From the NCBI RefSeq assembly GCF_027409185.1, contig NC_084469.1, forward strand, positions 31,300,293-31,364,292: a stretch of 64,000 nucleotides of DNA, written 5' to 3'. The stretch is from Cynocephalus volans. Lineage: Eukaryota > Chordata > Mammalia > Dermoptera > Cynocephalidae. The position numbers and the translations under genes were made by a program. Shown piece by piece: positions 27,701 through 40,300 of the stretch. Every line of letters starts with the position of its first letter. Position 1 is the stretch's first letter. The notes beneath the pieces were generated by a model that saw only the letters and a list, made by a program, of their open reading frames with translations, did not search any database and had not been told where the DNA came from.

Positions 27701-28295
27701 ATTTGCTCCTTGGGAGTTGTCAAGGAAATCTCTGAGATACAGAGAGCTGGCAGGGTGTCAGAGAACGAAGAGAAGCAGCCTGTTTCACTATACCATACTA
27801 CACAGTAGGCAGGATGGAGAAGAGACAGTTGAGTGTTAGTCCTCTGACATATGGACAGCCACCAAACAGCTGGCCCTGTGGCATGATGACTGACCAGCGC
27901 TTGACCAGAGGGACATGACAAACAAAAGGGCAAGAAGACATGCACATTAACATTTTAATTTCCAAATTGGAGAGAGACTGATAATATATAGGCCAACTAA
28001 ATCGGGACTTAAGAGCAGTTCAGGCTGTAACCAGGAGCTAAAATCATTAAGGGAATAGTGAATAGGCCTGTATTTAGGTTAAAAAAAAAAAATCATTCTA
28101 TATAAGATGTCAAAGACCTTGTCTGACTGCAGGGTTAGGGTAAAAGACCTATTTTAATATGTGCCACGGGCCGAGCCCGTGGCGCACTCGGGAGAGTGCT
28201 GCACTGGGAGTGCGGCGACGCTCCTGCCACGGGTTCGGATCCTATATAGGAATGACCGGTGCACTCACTGGCTGAGTGCCGGTCATGAAAAAGAC

Positions 28296-28335
<40 letters not shown>

Positions 28336-31300
28336 TCCCAAGAGTGGGATGCAGCTGCTTAAAAACAAGTGTCATCTCTAGCTATTATAAGAAAGAAAAG
28401 CATTTTTTTTTTTTTTTTTTTTGTCGTTTTTTTTTTTTCGTGACCGGCACTCAGCCAGTGAGTTCACCGGTCAGTCCCATATAGGATCCGAACCCGCGGC
28501 GGGAGCGTCGCCGCGCTCCCAGCGCAGCACTCTACCAAGTGCGCCACGGGCTCGGCCCGAAAAGCATCTTTTAAAGAGGCATATATATATGTGATGGAAG
28601 GGAGGTTTTAGGAGAAACATTTGCTCTAATACATTTAGGGGGCTGAAATTAAGACCACTGAGTAGAAATTACAAATGAAGATTTCAGTTGAACATATTCT
28701 ACTTATACTATATGCAGTGAGTTTTCCAACATTAAGAGTATTCCAGAGAGGCTGACTGACCATTTGTCAGGGATTCTGCCCAAAGAATTCCGGCATAGAG
28801 AGTCAATTATTCTAGATTCTTGCTATACAAAGTGTGGTCCATGTACTGGCAGCATCAGAGTCACCTGGGAGATTGTTAGAAAAGTCTCAGGTCCCACCCA
28901 AAACTACTAAATCAGAATCTGCATTTTCACAAGGTCCCCAGGTGATTTGTATGCATGGTAAATCTTAAGTAGTACTGAACTGAATGTTATTTAAAGGCTT
29001 CTATTAACTCCATCACCCGTGAAATACAGTAGCACGAACAGCAAGTCTAGAGTTCAGCTCCATGAGTTTTAACTCACTAGTAGTAACATGGGAGGCAACA
29101 CTGTCCAAGGGGTCACCAATGATCTGTGTGGCTACATCCAAAGAGGGGCTTTTAGAATTTATCTTATTAACTTCTGGGCAACATTCGACATCATTGCCCA
29201 TTCCCTACTTCTTTTAAACATTATTTTCCCTGGGTTTCACGAGACACAGCTCTGGCTTTCTTGCTACTTCTCTGGTTGAGTTTTTCTCTGTTGCCCCTTC
29301 AATGCTGGAGCCTCTCATAACATCGACCAAAGTTCTCTTCTCTTCGCAGTCCAAACACTCTTCCAGAATGATTTCTTCTATTCCCACATTTTAAATTATC
29401 ATTTAAATGTCTCTCATATCTCTACCTTCAGCACAAACTTCTCTTCCAGGCTCCTGATGTGCTTATCCAACCGGTTACTGGACATCTCAAAGGCTTCCTA
29501 GAACTTCAAATTCAATAGGACCAAAACTGAGCTCATTCTCTTCCACACAAACCTGTTTTTCCCCAGGGTACTGTCCATCCCAGAGAAAGGCACTGCCAAT
29601 TTCCCCACCTGCCAAGCCCAAAATGCAGGACTCACTGCCTCCCACACTTTCTTCCCTCTCCTGCTCTACATTCAGTCAGTCCCCAGGTCCCATAGCTTCT
29701 ACCTCCCGGTTGTCTTTCAGTCCTCATCTCCATCACACTGCTGCTGCTGCTCTAGTCGAGGTCACCCACACCGTTGGCTGCCCGGGCAATGAGGACAGTC
29801 CCCTCCCATTCCACTGCCTCCGAGCCTGCTCTCCTCCAACCCGTGCTACACACAGCACGATCCAGAGTAGGACTTCCACAGCATGCATCTGACCTCCTTG
29901 CTCTTCTTCTTGAAACTCCTCAACAACTCACTCCACCCCACTCCCTGCTTCCCCATTCCCTCACACACACATTGCTTTAAGGATAAAGTCTAAACCCTGA
30001 AACAGAGACAAAAGACCTGCAATGACCTGGCCCTTTCTCAGCTCTCCAGCTTCATCTCTCACCCTCTCCATCTCACAGTGCCCCTCAGCAACACAGGACT
30101 TGTCAGTCCTTTGCATGCACCATACGTCACCTTGAGGTCCTCATATCTGCTCTTCTCTTTGCTGGGGACAATCTCCTTCCCCTTCTTCAAGTGGCTGACT
30201 AACTCTAACTCATCCTTCAAAAACGTAACAACACCTGCTCCAGGAAGCCTGCCCTAATCAGGACAGGTGCTGTCTGCTGGGTGCTCCTAGAGCACCCTCT
30301 CACTTCTACATAGCATGCTTAACACTGTTGACACTGTAAGTTTTACTGTCTGTCTTCTGAGCTAAATGGCAAACTCTGCAAAGCAGGAACTGTGCCAAAT
30401 TCCTCATTATGGTATCTTCAGTGCTTGACATTGGGCCAGGCACATAGTAGGTGCTTAGTAAATATTTTCGATAAAAGCATAATTGCGGAAGGGGAAAGGT
30501 TGGGGCAGGGATAAATTTCCCAGTGGCTGGGTAAGACTGAACACTTCAGGTTGCCCACAATTCAGGCATGTTATCATCACCTAGTCATTTTGAAGATATG
30601 TGCCCCTGGTCACTGAAGGGATTGAATAAGAGGCTATGAACAAATTAACATACACATCTACACATATGCTGCTAGAAAGCAATGAATGCTTATGGCCAGA
30701 GGTGGGTTGGTGGCACCTTTTGTATAAATAAAGACAAGAAAGCATAGTTCACCAATAAGAGAATGAATACATTCTTATTAACTACAAAGATTTTTTTATT
30801 CTCCATACCTGGTTTTTACAAATTGCCTGAGCTCCTGAAGCTTCCATTTGTCATATTTTTCAAACCTTTTGAAGTGTTCTTCTGCATGAAATTTATCAGA
30901 AGATGAGTTATAGGCAAATACCAACCCACACTGGGCACCAATGCCACCACGTCGAACCTGGAAACAGAGATTGGGATGAGGTGCATCGAAAGGGCAGAAG
31001 TTCTGTGGCTGTTTTGTTTCCCAATAATATGGTCAAATTCAAACACCTGAAGGCAAAATTAAACCAGTGAAATGATATTTCAAATATATTAAGTCCTGGA
31101 AAAGTAAGAAAGCTGCTTCTTCAGAAATATTCCTTAACTTTCTCAATCCTTATATTTACACCATTCACAGACTTAAAATCTATCCATCTTTGTGTCCCTG
31201 CTCTCTGCTACAGGCCTGCCATAGCGTAAATCATCATTAAATGTGCAATGAAAAATGAATGACACAGACCTCTGAAATGCAAGACCTCTATTTAAAAAAA

Positions 31301-34300
31301 AAAGTGGTAGCATTGCCTGAAGAAGGTAGCATGATAATTACCATAATTCTGATCTGTGTCACTTGGAAGGCAGATTCAGTTCCTGTGGAAAAAATAGTAC
31401 TTGCTCTGGTTTTTCCAGTCTCTGTAAGAAAACCTGAAAAACAAAGAAAAACTAAAGTTAGGATGACTGACTCATTTTTATAACCCTAAGAACTAAGATC
31501 AAAAAACACAAACCGTATTCTTTAAGGCAAGGGGGTAACTGGTTTTCCAGTGCCTTCATGAAAACTAGAAAAAAGTTTCCCTTTTGTACAGATGTGACCC
31601 CACTGATAAACCCCTAGGTAAGCAGAGTACTGGCCAGGTACTACTTCCTCAGGGCACAATCTCCTCAACCTTAAAGGCAGCTCTGCTCTGAGGTAGCAAT
31701 AAACAAAACATTTATATAGATTGTAACTTTAATTCAAAGAGACAAAAGATGGGACAACCAATCGTCTTCCCGAGTAAAACCTAAAACCATGACTGACGTG
31801 TGACTGGGCAGAGAAACACAAGCAGGCTTAGAGGCTGAGAACGGGATTAGTTAGCTTCTAGAATACTGTCAGGAAAGATTGTGAAAGACTTTGAAATGGG
31901 CAAAAACAAGATGGGCGTCTTGTTTAACACATTCTTTGGGTTATCTCCACCTTTCACAGTCTTTAAGCTATTTTACAATTCTGTGGGTTGTAGAATACTG
32001 AGAGTAATGCAAATGATTCTTGTCCACACAAATAAAAATTGTGTTCTGCGAAAATATAGCTGATTATTCTTAATGGATACTGACCAATTTTGTATCTATG
32101 TGTAAATTAATTTCAGCACTCCTATTGGACTATGTATATTTTATGAATCCCCCTTTGAACTGTTTGTAACATCTTACTGGTTCCCTCATTAATTAATAAG
32201 CTAAATAAAAAGTCTGACGTGTTCATTTATATTTGTGTGAGAGTCAAAAGGTACCTTTTTGCTTGTTGTTAATTACCCTTTAACAGCTCGCAAAAAGGTC
32301 ATCTGCTAGACCCAATGCTGCCTTTCTCTTTCAAATCTCTGTAAATGATATAAATCGTACCTATGCTCAAGTCAGCACTAAATAACTATTCTTCCTGGGA
32401 CCCCAAATTGTTCCAACCATTCTGCCTAACAAAATGCAAAGACTAAAACCACTGTCATGCTTCCTATTTCATTACAGTGAGTTCAATAAAACAAAACTTT
32501 ATGAAGCTGAATCTACACAATGTGTAATATTTGTCCCCATAACCAAGAAAATTAAATCCAAAGGAAGCTTTACTAATTCATAGATAAGAGCTATTAAGTG
32601 TTCTAGTTCTATCAGATAGTAATTCTGTAGACAATTTTAAGAAACCATATTGCCAGATATTCACAACTCCACTAACAGTAATAGATCTGCTACATAACCA
32701 GCACCACTTTAGAGAAGCCCAACTACAAAATGCCACCGCCCACCTCCACCCCTCCTGACTTAAACAGAAACCCCTTTTGCTTCTGCAAGGACGCAGTTCT
32801 CCACTCTGATCCACATTAGCATAATGACCCTCCTTGATGGTATCAGCCAGCCCTTGGCACACTATATAAGCTCTACCACCCCCACACCTGGTGCTGTCCC
32901 CTTTTCAGGACAGCCCTGGGGCCTGTGCCACTGTGAGCACAGCCCAGCAGATTTCTTTCTTTAATAAACCTTGAACGGTACCCGGCATCTCAGGTGACTT
33001 TCTTTCAAATGGTAACACAAAAACTATCCCAATTATTGACCTGTCCTGTTTTCCCAGGGGTCTGTACGCTTCTATTTAAAGAAATCTATTGTAAAGGCTG
33101 AAAGTCTGCCTAGAAGTTAAGTGATTAATCAGCAGTTTAAATTAGTTTCAAAGTAGCTGAAGCAATAATTAAGTCAACAGAACCAGACAGACTTTTCAAA
33201 TAACATAGCCACTGAAAGAAAGTGAGTCGAGATGCCGGGTAGAGTTTACATAGTGTGCCAAGGGCTGGCTGATACCATCAAGGAGGGTCATTATGCTAAT
33301 GTGGATCAGGGCGGAGAACTGCGTCCTGGCGGAAGCCGAAGGGGTTTCTGTTTAAGTCAGGAGGCTTCTAGTAAAGGGAGGGGGAGGGGGAAGGGGCCAT
33401 TTTGTACTTGGGCTTGTCTAAAGTGGCGCTGGTTATGTTGCAGATCTATTAGCCACCAAATACACACTTTATTCTTAAAAGGCAAAAAAAAAAAAGGCCT
33501 TAAAAAATAAATAAAACCTTTGTGCTTCTTTTTCTTGCTAAGAAACTTACGTACTTAATTGTAATATTTTAAATCTACAATTATTTTGACACTCTGCCCC
33601 CCACTTGCCAAATTTCTTCTCTTAAAATGACAGGAAAAAACAAATAGCCAATCACAAATTTAAAGGATAAACTCTACCACTTCAGTTCCTATTGGCAGCA
33701 CCCAGTATTTCTTTAAAATACCAGACAAAATGGCAGTGGCAACCAGGAACGTTAGCCCTCCGGAGTGACAGTATTCTGTGGGCTCTGCAGTGGCCTTGTC
33801 CAGACCTGGGACTTCGCTGCAGTTGGGGAACTTGAAGCGTACCCTTGAAAAGAGCTTTTTACCTCTGCAAGGGGAAGAAAAAAATCACTCCTCAAAGCCC
33901 ACCCATTCTGGCTGTGAGGACTTTCCTCCTATCTCTTCAGGCTCATTTTTGTAGCAGAGCAAGAAGACCAACATCTAAAGTGAGTTACAAGAAACCAACA
34001 GTGGCGGCTGAGAAGGGGTGACCAGGGGAAGTGACTTCTCCTTCCCACTCCCGTGCACTCCCCAGCCTTGTGCTTCTCAGAACCACAACAAAAGTAACAT
34101 ATCCACAAACTACACGGAGATTTAAAAAATCCACTCATCCAGGGGGGTCAGGTGGCAGGAGTGAGTAAAAGACACAAGAGGAATAACAAAGTATTCAAAT
34201 CAGAGCAGGCACGGGAGCTGGCAAATGCTTCCAAATGTTCATGGAAAGAAAATTGAAAGATAAGAATGTTTCCATGAACTTTTGGAAGTACCCTCGTAGC

Positions 34301-37300
34301 TACAGAAAAACCTGTGGTCCTTTCAGGCTCAGAACAATGTTAAAAATCCACATCCTTTTGTCAAGAAGATTCTGCCTTACATGCTCAAGAAAATCCCAGT
34401 TCTTCAAAGAGTGAAGAGAAAATGCAGAGGGCCTTTGGCAGAGTGGTCTTGCCTTTCCTGGGGTGGTGGTGGGAGGAAGATCAAAGAGCCACCACGGCCT
34501 CCTCCCAACCCCATCCACCCTTTTTTTTTTTTTTTTTTTGTGGCAGCTGGCCAGTACAGGGATCCAAACCCTTGACCTTGGTGTTATCAGCACCATGCTC
34601 TCCTGAGTGAGCTAACCAGCCAGCTCCCCCACCCACTTTAGATGGCTGGTGACTCAGTGGCCTTCAGTGTGGCAGAGGAGGCTGAGGTGCTCAGAGAAGA
34701 CTGTAGGGAAACTGTCTTGTGCAAGAGTCTACTGCTTAGGAGGACCACTAAGGAGAGGAGGTGCAACTGGAAAAAGCTGCTTTCCCAGGGGTCTGTACTT
34801 CATTGGTACTCAGATGAATGCAGGGAACAGGACAGAGAAGAGGCAACCACTGAGCGTGCAGGACTGCACGGCTGTGAAGAAAGACAAGAGGAAGCCAAAT
34901 CCAAAGCAGTAAGGACAGTCCCTTTCAGTGTTTGATAATTGCTGTTACATTCTACTTTCTTTATTGAATCAGCAAGATTCAAAGCAGTATAGTAAGTAAA
35001 AAAGGGACATATGCAGGACACTAACCAGGTGGCCAACAAGATGGATGAGGAAGAGACTCACAATCACCCACTGGATGAGGAAAAGAGCCTACAGCAAAGC
35101 TGAAGAGCAAGCCGGCAATTATGTTGACGCTAGAGAACAGTGAGGCTCCCTCCCAGACACCTGAAATGCCACATCAGCTATATAAGCAAATACCCTTTTT
35201 AAGTTACATTTTCAGCCGTACAGTGCTACCGATCAACTGAGTTTATTAATTCTTAAAGACAGCACAATAGAAAGACAATCTAAATGTAAAAACAGATAAA
35301 AACAGTAACTTTTTATATTCCAAGAGGAAGAGTCCTTGCTTTTCAAAACTTCGGTTTTGAAGAGCCTTCAGGCTCTCCAATACTTGCAAATTGTTGTAGG
35401 TCATTAACACCTAGACAGATTACAATTAAACCACACAAATTGTTCAGGAACCACTGTCAACTGAAAAACAGCCTGAAGTGAAGAGTGTATACCCTGAAAA
35501 TTTCAAAGACCAGAGTGTGATTTCACACAGCTGTCTACGGAACTAGAAATGGATGGACCCGTCACTCACCGTCCCTTGTCCACGGTTCAATAAGGAGGTT
35601 TTCAGGTCCTGACTTCTCTTCCTTTCCTTTGACATCACATGCCTGAAGCGTCAATTGGAGAGGTTTACCTATCCAAAGAAAATGGCAAACCTTAAGCTAG
35701 CTCTACAATAAAGAAAATTAGCATGCATATCATTGGAGATGCGAGTGCCTCTGGGTACCCAGACTGCTGACTAAAAATTCACCCTTTTAAAAGCTAAAAT
35801 GGAGCAGCAATGTTAGACAAAAGCTGACACCATCCCTTTGTGCTTTCCTGAAAGACACAAAGTACAGCGCATGTCCCTGAGTGATTCCAAGGAAGGACTC
35901 CATAGAACAATCACTGTGCAGAAAAAGAGCATATTATGAGATACAGATTAATACCAAAGATTCAACACATTGGTGGTGGGGGGAGGTGATTCCTAAGGTA
36001 CAGTTTTGGAACCAATAATTAATTTTATTGCAATTGTATTTAAATATATAAATGTTTTAGGTCTTGTCTCTTTAAAACATCTCCAGCCAAATTTTGAAAG
36101 TTTTAAGAATTATAAAAATCAACTTTTACTATGACGTTTTGAAGACTTTTTTCTTTTTTTAACAATACATTAAACTATAACATAACCCAGAACTAGAACA
36201 TCACTAGTAATGTACATTCCCCTTACGCAGTCCTAACCTATCCACTGCTCCCTGCCTGAATAACTATTAATCTGAATTGAAAACTTTTCAGGAGAACAGT
36301 TCGGGTTCCAGACACTACCTATCCCTCCCATCCAGCCATGCCTGCCCCAGGACCTGCACCCCTCCAAAAAAAAGACCTTTCCAAATATGGGGGGGGACTG
36401 AATTTTCAAGCCATCGAATGTCTGACTTTAAAAATCAAACATAAAATAAATCACTAAGTCATATTAAGACAAAGGTACAAATATCATGGCAGAAATATCA
36501 CACTGATGCCTCTATTACTGAAGAGGATGGGACCTAAAGTGGACAGCAACTTTACCACTAGAGCCAGGATGGGAAATAAGTTGCTCCTCACATGTCAAGT
36601 GCAGTCATTTGGGAGTAGCTTTATGGGCTCCTATGTCGAGGAGTAGGAGGCCCCATCCTAGTCCAGTAGAAAAGTGCTAAGATGGATTGCTGCTGGACCC
36701 AAGAGGGAAAAGCAGTGGCAGGCATGTATCTAAGTCCTTCCAAACAGCTATGATGGGATGCAGAGGGGTGCATTCTAAGACAAGGATCCCTTTGCACCAC
36801 GTCTTGGCTAGCTTCATCCTTTCTCCAGATGAGAAATACTCCAACTTCCCAACTCTCTAGGTTTATACGAGACACTCCTATACTTCACCAAAGATGGCTG
36901 TGTTCAAATGGCCACCAAACCTAAGTGATTAGACCAGCAAATCTTGGGAGTACTGCCAAAAATGAACCAACATCCCCTTTCTCCCTGCCATAGCAGTCAA
37001 AGTCTGGTACTCAGAGGATATGTTCATCCAAGAGTCATGGTATAACTACAACAACCCAGTTCATGAACTACCCTGAAATACAAGAAGATGCCAGGAGGTC
37101 ACACAGTGAGGATGGCCTTATGATCTTTCCATTGCTGGCATCTCCAGTATGCCCAGGCCATTTACCATATTTGAGGAGCAGGTTCTGTCTGACTGATGCC
37201 ATGGATGAGATGAGGGATGAGGCCTCATACTGTGTTTCCAGGTGCTCAGTGACGGTGCACAGAGAGCTTATCACTTTGGCAATGCTTCCTCTTGCTAGTG

Positions 37301-40300
37301 CAAAAGCCAGAAGAGTCAGTTCTACCTCTGGGGTAGAACAGCAGCTATAAACAAAGAAGAAAAAAATTTTCACTTCTTAAAAACATGACAAAACCCAGGT
37401 TGAGCAAACCCCACATAATTGACCATAAGTAAAATTAACCATAAGTAATTTACCATAAGTAAAATTTACCATGAGTAAAATTAACCTGCCATATGCTTTC
37501 TATGTTTACCAGAAATGCTTTTTCAAAATCCTTAAAATAACCTAAGGAGAAACTAAATCAACCTAGGGGACCAGGGAATTAAATCATCACATCTCTAACC
37601 TTAATGTATATATACTAAATAATACTAACAAGCCAGCTGCTGCAATAAGCCTCTGTTATTAAGATGCCTTGGGTAATAAGTTGGCTGGTATGTTTATTCC
37701 TTGAAGGACCAAAAATTTATTTTAGATATACTCCACATCACACTTCTCTGCCTTTTTAAACACATTAAACTGAAACTTTTAAAATTGTCTAGATAGCTCA
37801 GGGACTAGTCTGCCCTCTAATGCAATAATGTCCTCAGGGCTCACTGAGGCAGAGCTGAGTGTCCCTATACCAAGCGGTCCTTTCTATCAAGCTATTAAGA
37901 GGCCCTCTCCTAGTTCTATAGATAGTCAGGCTTGTTAGACCTGAGTAAGGGCCACAGGCTGGGGATGAGAGTGAATGTAAGGTTTTACATTTTGGACTTG
38001 GACACATCTGTTCTAGCTGAACCAGAGGACTACTCTCCCTCTCCCCCCAACCCCCATTGAGGTCAGGTGATGCTAGATGAGTGAACTATTACCTCACTTT
38101 GTTTCTTTAAAAGATTAAAATATTTTAAAAAAAAATTAACAAGCATATATGCACTCCATCCCCCACAAAGAGTTCACCCCATCAACCTCGATTTTACCTA
38201 GTTATCCTTATGAGGAAACTGTCTACTTCTTCCAGAACATTGGGAGATAGAAAAGTTGAGAAATCTGTAGATCCTGGGGAGAGGGAAAGCGGAGGCATAT
38301 GCTGCAGTGCCTTCCTAGAAAAGAAAAACATAAAATCAGAAAAAAATAGGCATACGAGCTTGTTTTGATGAATCCCTTATTAATGAACAGACAGTATTCC
38401 CGTGGAGAACGTGACACATAATATAAACTAGCCTTATTTCCCAGGAGTCATAGTGCTAAGTAGTTTAATAGGGTTTCATTTTTTTCTTTCTTTCTTTCAA
38501 GAGTTCAGTTTTCCTCTGTAAAAGCTTATCCAACTCCATGGAATCCAGAATCCATTTTAAGTAGTGTAAGCAAAAGATATCCATACACTACAGAAAACTC
38601 TAGAGTGCTTAGAAAAACTGACCCCCAAAACAGAGCAGTTTGTGATTCAGTAGAAAATTTTATACAAAGGATCTTAAGATCTCTGGTATCTAAAGATATG
38701 TCGTGTATTTTATTTTCTCCTAAACAGATCAGCACCCATCAGTTTCTCCATTCCTGTTCTGTTTCTTGGCTTTTTCACCTTAATGTCTGTTTTAAAGTTT
38801 CTCTTTTCTTGTCTCCTCTTTCATTCATCCTCCTCAATGCCCCAATAGCTTTGCCTTCTATGGACTAGCAATCCTAACAAATTAATGCAACAAATGATTA
38901 TTGAGTCCAACTACATGCCAGCAACTCTGCTAGGTGAGTGAGTGTACCATGAAAAACTGAAGGTATGCCGTGAATGTATCAAAAAGCAACTAAAAATTCT
39001 ATGACTGAAAGTTATTTTATGATAACAGTAATGAGAATCCCTGAAACAATTTTATTTCTACATTTCAAAATAGGGACAAGGCTAACACCATGTCAGCATC
39101 AACTCATAATTTCTTTTCTGTCTACACAAGGAGCCACCTCTGGGCTGTACCAGCACAGCAGCTGCACTCAGACCCAGCTGATCAATGAGGTCTAATGCAC
39201 ACAAGCAGCATGCAATTGTTTACTGAATTTATTTCAACTGATACAATTAAACACTTCTGACCCAAAATGTTCTTTCTTATTTTTCCTCATTGATCTTTTC
39301 TTCAATAAATTTTTTATTTTAGAATAGTTTTAGATCACTGATCTTTAAATATCAGGAGTGCATGAAAACACCACTGCAGATGAACTAGTACAACTGAGCA
39401 GGGATATAAACTTTAAAATATATCCCTTCTTCAACAACTTGGCATATCTTTAAAAAACTAAGGTAGAAAGTTCCTCCTCTCCACCTTCCTGGAAATCTAG
39501 TCCATATGGCGGGGCTGCTCAAGGCTAGCATCCATGTTTATCTGGGGGTAGGAGGAGGAGACATGGTGGCCTATACACGGGCACTGGAGCCTGAGCAGGG
39601 TGAGAAAGGTATCTGCAGAAAGGAATAGCCTGGTGTGGAATGCAGGTACCAAGTAGGGCAAGAAGGGTGGCCTGGTACAGGTATAGGAACTCAAGGAGGA
39701 TAAGAAGGGCATCTGTGCAAGGGCGGTCATAGCAGCAGCCCTGCAAAAAATGTTGGGGCAGGAGTGGGATGAAGAGGGTATCTGTTCAAGCACAGGGGTG
39801 ACAGGAGACTGGTTATATAGAGGGGGACTGAGTAAATATATTAGGGTTTAGTTTCTAAATAACATTCTCCACTAAAAGGGACCTTGACCCCTTAGAAAAA
39901 TGGCTGACTCCAGGACTAAGGCAGGGAATGCTCAAGATAAGTCTGAAATAACTTGTCCACAAAGTAAGAAAGTGTTCTAAGAATGATGAGAGCATGTAAA
40001 AGGGCATATGATGGCCATCCACCAAAAAAAAAGGCACATGAAAGGGTTGCCACCAGCCTAATCTGGGACAATCTGAGCATCAAAACTATGATTGACTATG
40101 ATGCAGGGAATAAAATAGGAATCTGTTAGTCCTAGCTAAACAGAAAGTTTGATGAGGAAAAGGATATTTACATATTCTTAAAGTACCTTCTCACAACTTC
40201 TTATTACTTACAAAAGGAAAAAGAATTATTTTATAACAGAAAAGTCTAGCAGACATCACTTTAATCAAGTGACCAAAGTTAACATCATTAGCACTAGTAA

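Larger units (their letters stand above)
26714..30808. other. ZZEF1: ZZEF1 intron 11
   Basis: 4.1 kb. Holds the tail-to-tail SINE pair (28168-28558), a MER5A-like remnant (28829-28985) and a long L2 (29330-30480). Positions 26714-28150 show nothing I can name. Confidence 0.75.
31434..35569. other. ZZEF1: ZZEF1 intron 9
   Basis: 4.1 kb. Holds two LTR relics in inverted orientation (32679-33007, 33213-33451), a mariner-type MITE (34221-34298) and a SINE monomer (34521-34625). Positions 31434-32678, 33452-34220 and 34626-35569 are unassigned. Confidence 0.75.

Noticed and set aside
29623..29980. Plus-strand open frames of 68-89 codons
   Set aside because: They lie in the antisense strand of an L2 relic and overlap each other; no family match.
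32578..33510. Two related open frames on opposite strands starting near C-Q-G-L-A-D-T
   Set aside because: They come from the inverted LTR copies A and B; LTRs do not encode this, and the shared peptide only reflects shared DNA.
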